Source: Sharpea azabuensis DSM 18934 (GTDB taxonomy: Bacteria; Bacillota_I; Bacilli_A; Erysipelotrichales; Coprobacillaceae). Taken from it: 60,239 nt of DNA. Every line of letters starts with the position of its first letter. Within the stretch, counting starts at the first letter, position 1. The position numbers and the translations under genes are program-made. The notes beneath the pieces are model-generated. The model was not told the origin of the DNA and searched no databases. It was given only the letters and a program-made list of their open reading frames with translations. The DNA lies in assembly GCF_000702165.1 (NCBI RefSeq), contig NZ_JNKU01000010.1, positions 1 to 60,239 on the forward strand, read 5' to 3'. This document shows, one piece after another, positions 34,679 to 41,542 of this stretch.

Positions 34679-36616
34679 CTACTTCATTGTAATAATTGGT
34701 GTATTGAGATCTGCTTTCATACCTGTATGTAGTTCTGTATCTTTAGCTAGTCCTTTATCTGTGATGATACACATAACTGTATCTTCATGGTTGGCTGCTT
34801 TGATTTTGTCTTTAGAGAACTTGATTAAAGGTGTACCCTTCTTAACAACATCACCAACACGCACTAAGTTTTCAAAGCCTTCACCATTCATATAAACAGT
34901 ATCGAGTCCAATATGAATAAGTAATTCCGCACCATTTTCTAACTTCAAGCCAACAGCATGTCCTGTTTCTTCCATCATAACCTGTACTTTAGCATCACAA
35001 GGAGCTTTGATTTCTTCACCATCAGGTACAATCGCAACACCTTCACCCATTAAGCCTTCAGAGAATACTTTGTCATGAACGTCTTTAAGTGGGATGACAT
35101 TACCTTCAACACAGCCACATACGTCTACTTGCTTAGAGGAAACTGTAAATTCTTCTTCTTTTTTTACATCATCAATATCAGCAACAAGACCCTTTTCTGA
35201 TTCAGTTAAGCGTTTCTTACCTAAAATCAATACAAGAACAATTGGTACAACAATTGCGACAGCCATACATAATGCGAATGATCCCCAATATTGTGGTTTA
35301 ATAGAAAGAATACCTGGTAAACCACCAACACCAATACCATTAGCTGTTGTATTCGTTAATGTACATAACATACCAGCAAGACCTGAACCAATCATGCCAC
35401 ATACAAATGGGAAACGATATTTCAAGTTAACACCAAACATAGCTGGTTCAGTAACTCCTAAATAACAAGAGATAGCTGAAGGCATATTGACTTCCTGTGC
35501 TTTCGCATTTTTCTTCTGAAGAATAGCCATACCGACAACAGCAGAACCCTGAGCAATATTAGATAAAGCAATCATTGGCCATAAGCCTGTACCCTTGAAA
35601 TCAGCAACTAACTGTAAATCAATGGCATTGGACATATGATGTAAACCAGTAATGACAAGAGGAGCATAGAAAGTACCAAATACTGCACCAAATAAAACCT
35701 TGACTGGGCCTGTAATACCAGCATAGATGACTGCTGAGATAGCTGAACCAATCTTCCAGCCAATAGGACCAAGTACGAAGTGTGCCATCATAACAGCAAG
35801 TAATAATGAACAGAATGGTACAACAATCATAGAAACAACTTTAGGTGTAATCTTCTTAAAGAAGCGTTCTAAGTAAACAAGTGTAAATGCAGCAAGCATA
35901 GCAGGAATAACCTGTGCCTGATAACCAATCATATTCACCTTGATAAAGCCAAAGTTCCATACAGGAATTTTGCTGGCAGGTGTTGAAGCAACTGCATATG
36001 CATTTAATAATTGTGAAGAAGTTAATGTAATACCAAGCACAATACCAAGTATTTCTGTTCCTCCCATCTTCTTCATAACACTCCAACAAATACCAAGAGG
36101 AATACCAATATGGAAGACTGCTTCACCAATTAACCATAAGAAACTATCAACACCATTCCAGAACTGTGAAATCTGCACCAATGTCTTTGTTCCATTATCA
36201 AACATATAAATAGAATCAATAACATTTCTAAAACCAAGAATTAAACCACCACAAATAATAGCAGGAAGTAATGGCGTAAAGATTTCAGCTAAAGTACCAA
36301 CAAGTCTCTGTAAAACATTCTGGTTGGCTTTAGCCGCTTTCTTAACAGCTGCTTTATCAACGCCTTCAATACCAGAAACCGCAATAAAATCATCATAGAA
36401 ATCACTAACTTCATTACCAATAATAACCTGGAACTGACCTGCCTGAGTAAATGTCCCCTTGACAATACTCATCTTTTCAATATTATCCACTTCAGCCTTT
36501 GCAGGATCAGCTAAAACAAAACGCATTCTTGTCATACAGTGTGTTACAGCACTGATATTTGTACGTCCGCCAACAAGTGTAAGTAGCTCTTTGGCATCTT
36601 CAATATACTTTCCCAT
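34679..36616 (-). CDS. treP: Trehalose-type PTS EIIBCA
   Basis: 645 residues: EIIB first (AKELLTLVGGRTNISAVTHCMTRMRFVL, phospho-Cys), EIIC (10 helices, GVTEPAMFGVNLKYRFP motif), and a fused C-terminal EIIA (LLIHIGLDTVYMNG active His). Transports and phosphorylates trehalose. The start at 36616 (MGKYIEDAK) is preceded by AAAGGAG; in-frame ATGs upstream lie in the promoter. Regulated by TreR operators at 36637-36686. Confidence 0.9.
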   Translation of the reverse strand: MGKYIEDAKELLTLVGGRTNISAVTHCMTRMRFVLADPAKAEVDNIEKMSIVKGTFTQAGQFQVIIGNEVSDFYDDFIAVSGIEGVDKAAVKKAAKANQNVLQRLVGTLAEIFTPLLPAIICGGLILGFRNVIDSIYMFDNGTKTLVQISQFWNGVDSFLWLIGEAVFHIGIPLGICWSVMKKMGGTEILGIVLGITLTSSQLLNAYAVASTPASKIPVWNFGFIKVNMIGYQAQVIPAMLAAFTLVYLERFFKKITPKVVSMIVVPFCSLLLAVMMAHFVLGPIGWKIGSAISAVIYAGITGPVKVLFGAVFGTFYAPLVITGLHHMSNAIDLQLVADFKGTGLWPMIALSNIAQGSAVVGMAILQKKNAKAQEVNMPSAISCYLGVTEPAMFGVNLKYRFPFVCGMIGSGLAGMLCTLTNTTANGIGVGGLPGILSIKPQYWGSFALCMAVAIVVPIVLVLILGKKRLTESEKGLVADIDDVKKEEEFTVSSKQVDVCGCVEGNVIPLKDVHDKVFSEGLMGEGVAIVPDGEEIKAPCDAKVQVMMEETGHAVGLKLENGAELLIHIGLDTVYMNGEGFENLVRVGDVVKKGTPLIKFSKDKIKAANHEDTVMCIITDKGLAKDTELHTGMKADLNTPIITMK

Positions 36617-36636
36617 CTTTCGAAATCTCCTTTGTA

Positions 36637-36690
36637 CTTGTTTAAACATGTTTAACACAGTTATTATAACATCTTGTTTAAACAAGTCAA
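36637..36690 (-). promoter_or_regulatory. treP promoter with two TreR operators
   Basis: TTGACT (36685-36690), 16-base spacer, TATAAT (36663-36668). CTTGTTTAAACAAG (36673-36686), a perfect palindrome, sits between -35 and -10; CTTGTTTAAACATG (36637-36650) sits in the leader. These fit GntR-family TreR binding. Confidence 0.75.
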
Positions 36691-36774
36691 TGTATAACGC
36701 TTACAATTTTATAAAAATATTTGCAGTTTTATTTTGAAAAGGTAAAATGGTTCTTATGACGAGGAGGTCGTGTT

Positions 36775-37500
36775 GTGCCAAAGAGTAAATTCGAACATAT
36801 CTATCGTGATTTAAAAGAAAAAATCGAATCAGAAGAATATCCCTATATGGAATTATTACCTAGTGAGAACCAGCTGATTGAAGTTTATGACTGTTCACGT
36901 AATACCGTAAGACGAGCTATCAAGATGTTAGCGACAGAAGGCTATGTCCAGTCCCAGCATGGTGTTGGGGTTCGTTCACTTTATCGTCCTATTCATCGTA
37001 CAAACTATCTCATTGGTGGTATTGAAACTTTTAAAGACTCTGCAATCCGTAATAATATCACAACAAGTACACACGTTATTTCTTTTGAAGATATCATTTG
37101 TGATCAAAAGCTTGCTGAAACAAGTGGTTTTGAAGTTGGTACACCTCTCTACTATATTAAAAAGGTGCGTTGTATTGATAACAAACCTGTTATTCTCGAT
37201 ATCAACTACTTCAACAAAAGAATTATTACCGATCTTACGAAAGAGATTGTTGAGCAGTCTTGTTATGACTATTTTGAGAATGAATTACATATCGATATTG
37301 CGACAAGCAAGCGTCTCTTCACGGTCGAGCGTGTCACGAAGCAAGATCAAGAAAATCTAGAACTCAATGACTATAATTGTATGGCTGTCATAAGAGGGCA
37401 TGTCTTTACGGCAGGTAGCGAACTCTTCGAATACACTATCAGCAGACATCGTCCTGACTATTTTGCCTTTGCTGATACAGCAATTAGAAAACATGTTTAA
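36775..37500 (+). CDS. treR: TreR, GntR/UTRA-family trehalose operon repressor
   Basis: 241 residues. GntR winged helix (YRDLKEKIESEEYPYMELLPSENQLIEVYDCSRNTVRRAIKMLATEGYV) and UTRA effector domain, which in TreR binds trehalose-6-phosphate. The start codon is GTG, with GAGGAGGT 6 bases upstream. Divergent from treP, whose promoter holds two near-identical palindromes. Confidence 0.9.
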   Translation: MPKSKFEHIYRDLKEKIESEEYPYMELLPSENQLIEVYDCSRNTVRRAIKMLATEGYVQSQHGVGVRSLYRPIHRTNYLIGGIETFKDSAIRNNITTSTHVISFEDIICDQKLAETSGFEVGTPLYYIKKVRCIDNKPVILDINYFNKRIITDLTKEIVEQSCYDYFENELHIDIATSKRLFTVERVTKQDQENLELNDYNCMAVIRGHVFTAGSELFEYTISRHRPDYFAFADTAIRKHV

Positions 37501-37525
37501 GAGGCTTCTACGTGAAGCCTTTTTC
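37500..37525 (+). terminator. Terminator of treR
   Basis: AGGCTTC-tacgt-GAAGCCT (37502-37520) followed by five T. Confidence 0.85.
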
Positions 37526-37583
37526 TCATACACATCATTTGTCATAGCACCTATCTAGAAGAAATCACTTACAAAACACCACA

Positions 37584-37646
37584 AAAGTGCCAGTTAACTA
37601 AACTAATTTGAATAAATAACAAAAAAGTTTAGTTAACTGGCACTTT
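37584..37646. repeat. Perfect 21-bp inverted repeat
   Basis: Arms 37584-37604 and 37626-37646 are exact reverse complements, containing GTGCCAGTTAACTAAAC on the left; spacer 21 bases. It is far more perfect than needed for a terminator and comes after treR already has one. Could be a bidirectional terminator, a MITE-like remnant or an operator pair. Confidence 0.8.
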
Positions 37647-37696
37647 AAAGACTTTATTTCAACTATTCATCTCTTAATTAATCAACAAGCCTTTTC

Positions 37697-38550
37697 TTAC
37701 TGACATAATTTTCTTGCAATAGTTTCAGCCTGGTCACGGTCACGTAGCTGTTTAAGCCAAAGTTCTGGAATGGCATCATAGCCATATAGAATAACTGCAA
37801 GACCACCGGCTACACAAGCTGTTGTGTCCGTATCATCACCTAGATTGATTGCCGCTAAGACTGTATCTTTGTAGTTATCATTATGAAGTAAGCACCAGAC
37901 GGCTGCTTCTAGTGTACTGAGGACATAGCCTGAGGAATCGATTTGATCACGTCTAGCAGTCAAAAGTTTGCCTGAGAGAAAACGCTTGAGTTTACGATCA
38001 CAGCCACGCTTAAATCTTAAACAGACATCTTGATATGCTTCAATAGCATTCATCCCATGAAGTAAATCTACAGCCATTTCAACATAAATCTTACAACAAT
38101 CAATCGATAACTTATGTCCATGGGTCATTGAAGCAACTGCTTCAACATTCTCTTCTCTAAAATCATCATCTATGTATTTAATGGCAACAGGAAGAATACG
38201 CATTAAGGCTCCATTGCCATTATTATGAACACCTTTCAATCCAGCATCAGTTGGATAGATGCCATTTGCGATATTGTAAATAGCCGTATTGGTGGTTGCT
38301 CCAATATCAAAGACAACACCATCAGGTGTATAAGCACCTGACATGCGCCATTTCACAAAAAGATTGCCAATTTCTTGTATGCTCATATCCTGTCCTAGTC
38401 CATCAGCTAGTGCTAGTAATAATGCGGAATCATCGGACCATGTGCCTAAAGGCTGATTATGATATCCACCTGATGTCATACCAGTTGCCTTAAAGCTATC
38501 ACGTTTCCTAAATTCATAAGGTACACCTAGGGCATCGCCACTGACTGCTC
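37697..38550 (-). pseudogene. ADP-ribosylglycohydrolase, 3' part of a gene split by an IS605-type element
   Basis: Macro-scale product reads GAVSGDALGVPYEFRKRDSF, TWSDDSALLLALADG, and GDDTDTTACVAGGLAVILYG, the Mg2+-binding residues of the DraG/ADP-ribosylglycohydrolase family, which removes ADP-ribose from protein or small targets. The open frame continues to an ATG at 38680 but those first 40 or so codons are IS right-end sequence with no family similarity. The true N-terminus is found 2.57 kb away at 41116-41152; joining the two restores an ordinary family start. Whether the IS-initiated form is active is unknown. Confidence 0.8.
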
Positions 38551-38742
38551 CCACGGGCAAGCCCGTGGGGTTCTGATTGCCAAGGGTAGCTTGTAATCGT
38601 ACACCATTTTCAGGCTTTGGAGTTACAAGTGTAAATCTGTCTGAATCAGGACTTTTATTACCAAGCGGTCCTACGACCACATTAACGGTAAATTTCTGCC
38701 TTGCAGCAAGGGAGTACAGTCAATCTCCCTGATATTGAATTG
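38550..38742 (-). ncRNA. Predicted omega-RNA/right end of the IS605-type element
   Basis: IS200/IS605 elements encode an RNA guide for TnpB from the tnpB 3' end through the right end. Here the right end holds the hairpin CCCACGGG-caag-CCCGTGGG (38550-38569) right at the junction with host sequence. By analogy the guide would be the host sequence immediately beyond, on the minus strand from 38550 downward. No transcript evidence; inference from family biology. Confidence 0.5.
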
Positions 38743-40353
38743 TTAAGCTACTTTAATTCCGCTATTCAGTATCTTGATTTTATTAGCTTTAATCCATGTG
38801 ATCAGGGCTTTTTCTTTGTTGTAGCATCTTTCAAATTCTGCATTGCATTTGTCTTTATCTATGTTCTGTGTTCTATAATCGTAGCAGTAAAGCAGATATG
38901 ATGAGTACCAGTCTCTTTGTACTTCAGTGCCATCACGAAGTTTATACAGCCTGTCAGACAGTTTCTTTTTGATGTAATCATCGGCAGTGTGGTCATACTG
39001 GCTTGCCCTGTAATTGTTCGGAACCTCTATGTACGTACCACCCGTGGCCTTGAATTTCCTTTCTACCGCAGTCTGGAATCCAGAAGGGCATCTGTTCTTT
39101 ATGGACTTGCCAAAACGCTTTTTCCTATTGAACTTGCCTTTACTGTTAACAGTAGTTTCTTTTGTGCGCCTCATGAGCCTGCTCGCATTTTTAGATTCAG
39201 TCACAAACGTATCTCCAAGACTTCGTAAGTGGTTGGCATCTTCGTTTATTGCAAGCTGCCTGTTGACCGCGTTGATACGGCATAATTCAGAGTGCTTGGC
39301 TTTTAGCTGCTTATAATGATTAGAGTATTTCCATATTTTACGGCCTTTCTTCATCGTGCCATCATCATTATAGTTCTGAGGATTCGTAGCCCGCCTTGAC
39401 CTGTCCATGGCGCGGTAAAGAAGTCGTTCCTTTCTTTCGGATGTCTGGATACTGTTACCACGCTCCGAAAGATTCTTTAAGCCAACCTCGGTATCTGATG
39501 TATATGCAACCGTCTGCGTTCCGATATCAGCGCCTATCGTGCCCTTGCCGTATATGTGACGGGGATTGCCATGCTTGCCATATTTGGGCATCGCTTTCCC
39601 TTCGATGGTCAGATGAAGATATAGTCTGTACTTGCCTCTTATCATCTTAGGCACGAGAGTAGCATAGCATGGTCTATATGTATCTATGCAGCAGGCATCT
39701 TCGATAAGTGTATTAATAGCTTTATTATCTATGTTCTCTGGTTCGGCAAGATAAGATAAAACAGCATCTACTTCATCTTGTTGAAATCTGTCATCTGCCT
39801 GTATTCCAAACATAGTTTTACCAAGCCTGAATTGCAGTTTATTGTCCTTAACAGACATTGAGATGCCACGGTTTATCTGTTTTGCCCTGATGCATGGCAA
39901 ATCTCCGTATTTAGAAAAATGAATAATGCCGCCATCACCATAAAGACATTTTTCCATCCCGTTCCAGATATCTTCGGCTTTAGTAAGAGCAAAAACAGCA
40001 TCTATGCCATATTTCTTGCCTATGGGTATCATGGATCTTCTGCAATAATCCCATGTGATATTGTAGGATATCTGCATTTCGTTGAGCTGCTTTGCCAAAG
40101 CCTTACGTTTATCTTTGTCTTGAGTATCCCCATATAATTTAAGCAATTTGCGGTATCTCTTGGTACGTAAAAGCTGGTCATAATTCTTTCTCATAAGCCC
40201 GACAAGTTCATTCCCGGCCTTGCGTATCCTGTCTGACAGAGCCACGACTTTTAACACATCAGAATACGGCATATCGGTTTCGACAGCCAGGATGTGCCTG
40301 TCAGAAAGTTTATGAAACTGCTTCAAGATTTTCTTGTATTCTTCATCAGTCAT
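38743..40353 (-). CDS. tnpB: TnpB-like RuvC nuclease, long form without a visible zinc ribbon
   Basis: 536 residues, longer than typical TnpB (about 350-450). RuvC I: GTIGADIGTQTVAYTSD; candidate RuvC II Glu in GDTFVTESKNASRL; candidate RuvC III Asp in NIDKDKCNAEFERCYN. The usual CxxC...CxxC zinc ribbon between II and III is absent; this stretch reads SQYDHTADDYIKKKLSDRLY with no paired cysteines. Family TnpB proteins are omega-RNA-guided nucleases that preserve the element at its donor site. The start overlaps tnpA by 8 bases. Confidence 0.82.
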   Translation of the reverse strand: MTDEEYKKILKQFHKLSDRHILAVETDMPYSDVLKVVALSDRIRKAGNELVGLMRKNYDQLLRTKRYRKLLKLYGDTQDKDKRKALAKQLNEMQISYNITWDYCRRSMIPIGKKYGIDAVFALTKAEDIWNGMEKCLYGDGGIIHFSKYGDLPCIRAKQINRGISMSVKDNKLQFRLGKTMFGIQADDRFQQDEVDAVLSYLAEPENIDNKAINTLIEDACCIDTYRPCYATLVPKMIRGKYRLYLHLTIEGKAMPKYGKHGNPRHIYGKGTIGADIGTQTVAYTSDTEVGLKNLSERGNSIQTSERKERLLYRAMDRSRRATNPQNYNDDGTMKKGRKIWKYSNHYKQLKAKHSELCRINAVNRQLAINEDANHLRSLGDTFVTESKNASRLMRRTKETTVNSKGKFNRKKRFGKSIKNRCPSGFQTAVERKFKATGGTYIEVPNNYRASQYDHTADDYIKKKLSDRLYKLRDGTEVQRDWYSSYLLYCYDYRTQNIDKDKCNAEFERCYNKEKALITWIKANKIKILNSGIKVA

Positions 40354-40759
40354 GATTTTTCTGTTCCTCGATATATCTCTTAACTGTAGCTTCGCTTATA
40401 TGTCCTGCCGTTGATACAAAATATCCCCTTGACCATAATACCCCACGACGGGAGTAAAACTGCTTCAGCTCTGGATACGCCTTAAGCATCTCAATAGCAC
40501 TGATGCTTTTAAGCGTCCTTGCTATATCACAGGGAGCAACCGTCTGCGGGCAATCCACGAATATATGTATATGGTCTGGCATCACTTCCAATGCTTTGAT
40601 TTCATATCCGTATTGATTGCAGATGTCAGCAAGGATGTTTTTTAGTTTATCGTCAGCGCCTTTCTGCAATACAGTGAATCTGAACTCAGGGCACCAGATG
40701 ATATGATACTGCGTCAGATATTTACAATGCGAAGCACTATGATATTGTTCCTCGCTCAT
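40346..40759 (-). CDS. tnpA: IS200/IS605 TnpA, HUH Y1 transposase
   Basis: 137 residues from the ATG at 40759 (a GTG 4 codons earlier is possible; AGGTGA lies 8 bases before the ATG). The HUH motif is in MPDHIHIFVDCPQ, and the catalytic Tyr in ATVKRYIEEQ. A single-strand DNA transposase acting on the hairpin ends. Lies between the RHH gene (23-base overlap with the RHH frame) and tnpB (8-base overlap). Confidence 0.92.
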   Translation of the reverse strand: MSEEQYHSASHCKYLTQYHIIWCPEFRFTVLQKGADDKLKNILADICNQYGYEIKALEVMPDHIHIFVDCPQTVAPCDIARTLKSISAIEMLKAYPELKQFYSRRGVLWSRGYFVSTAGHISEATVKRYIEEQKNHD

Positions 40760-40934
40760 TGTCTTTTTCACCTAATTGATATTTTTCCTGAATCCCTCTG
40801 CGCATCAGGTCAAGGAATGTAATGGTTTTACCTTCCTCGACAGAATAGATGCGTGCAAGGTTCTCAAGCTGGGTCTTCCATTCAGAAGGAATAGAAATAT
40901 TGATTTGTACATTATTGCTTTTAGAACGTGCCAT
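40737..40934 (-). CDS. Ribbon-helix-helix small protein carried by the IS
   Basis: 65 residues: MARSKSNNVQINISIPSEW then KTQLENLARIYSVEEGKTITFLDLMRRGIQEK, matching the RHH (MetJ/CopG) pattern of a beta strand and two helices. GGAGGT lies 9 bases before the ATG. First gene of the element, overlapping tnpA by 23 bases. Probably a repressor of its own operon, or a host-range or DNA-binding accessory. Not a standard IS605 component as far as I know. Confidence 0.65.
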   Translation of the reverse strand: MARSKSNNVQINISIPSEWKTQLENLARIYSVEEGKTITFLDLMRRGIQEKYQLGEKDNERGTIS

Positions 40935-41115
40935 TATTTATAATACCTCCATGCTTTCGTCATGATGTGCTGTTATTGTAAAAAGTATTGCCTTATATGA
41001 TTCACACATGTTTATATCCTCATAAGCTGAAACTTTTATTAATTTATGCATAGATTATATATTAAATCTATGTATATGACAAGTAGCAAAAATGTAATTT
41101 TACATAGAAAAGCGG

Positions 41116-41152
41116 CTTTCATCATACCACCCATTATTTGATTATTATTCAT
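41116..41152 (-). pseudogene. 5' fragment of the split ADP-ribosylglycohydrolase gene
   Basis: GGGAG-attgat-ATG then MNNNQIMGGMMK plus one base. After joining to 38550 the frame reads MNNNQIMGGMMKGAVSGDAL, with the G-x-x-x-GDALG pattern of the family. In the present genome this fragment runs into the IS and stops after 26 further codons. Confidence 0.75.
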
Positions 41153-41282
41153 ATCAATCTCCCTTTTTTGAAGTCAACTCCACCTTAGCAACATTTTATT
41201 ACTTTTTTATAAACTGGTCAGTCTTGTGCGCACAAAACAATCAAAGAATTGCTAAATACAAACTATCGGAGATAAAAGAAAA

Positions 41283-41304
41283 AGCCCTGACATAAGTCAG
41301 GACT
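41283..41304 (-). terminator. Terminator in the gene-poor stretch before the second ene-reductase
   Basis: AGCCCTGAC (41283-41291) pairs with GTCAGGACT (41296-41304), with a minus-strand T run. It follows the short rpsR-like tail at 41318-41344; no intact gene lies directly upstream. Confidence 0.7.
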
Positions 41305-41317
41305 CAAAGTACAGATT

Positions 41318-41344
41318 ATTCACCAACATAAGGTAAAACACTTA
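41318..41344 (-). pseudogene. Remnant of an rpsR 3' end
   Basis: Minus strand reads SVLPYVGE-stop, like the LLPYVGE-stop end of S18 at 44494-44520, and is nearly identical in bases over about 23 positions (TTATTCACCAACxTAxGGTA on plus). Only the last eight codons are recognisable; upstream the frame has a stop. Possibly a decayed second rpsR copy. The rest of 41350-41540 shows nothing I can assign. Confidence 0.4.
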
Positions 41345-41542
41345 TTTATCGTTTTATCTGGAACAAAATCGTTAATTTAATTTGAAAAACTGCGTTATTT
41401 TGTGGCTATTTTTAATTATCATATGCAACTGTCAATTATATTTTCTGAAACTTTCACGTATAAATGTGTCTTGTGTGAATTAACATTATCTTCCTATTAT
41501 GGAAAAGTTAATAGTGTTTCCTATACTATATTTTATATGTTT

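Larger units (their letters stand above)
38551..41115 (-). mobile_element. IS200/IS605-type element with RHH gene, tnpA and tnpB
   Basis: About 2,565 bases: left tip at 41115 with a subterminal hairpin ATGTAA-tt-TTACAT (41092-41105) and a longer repeat CATAGATT/AATCTATG (41049-41072), a ribbon-helix-helix gene, tnpA (HUH Y1), tnpB, and a right-end hairpin. Boundaries were set by requiring that removal restores the host frame: left flank ...ATGATGAAAG, right flank GAGCAGTC..., together reading M-M-K-G-A-V. No target duplication, as expected for this family. Boundary error 1-2 bases. Confidence 0.85.

Noticed and set aside
35856-36209. Overlapping small frames inside treP on both strands
   Set aside because: Shadows of a membrane-protein gene with repetitive codon usage.
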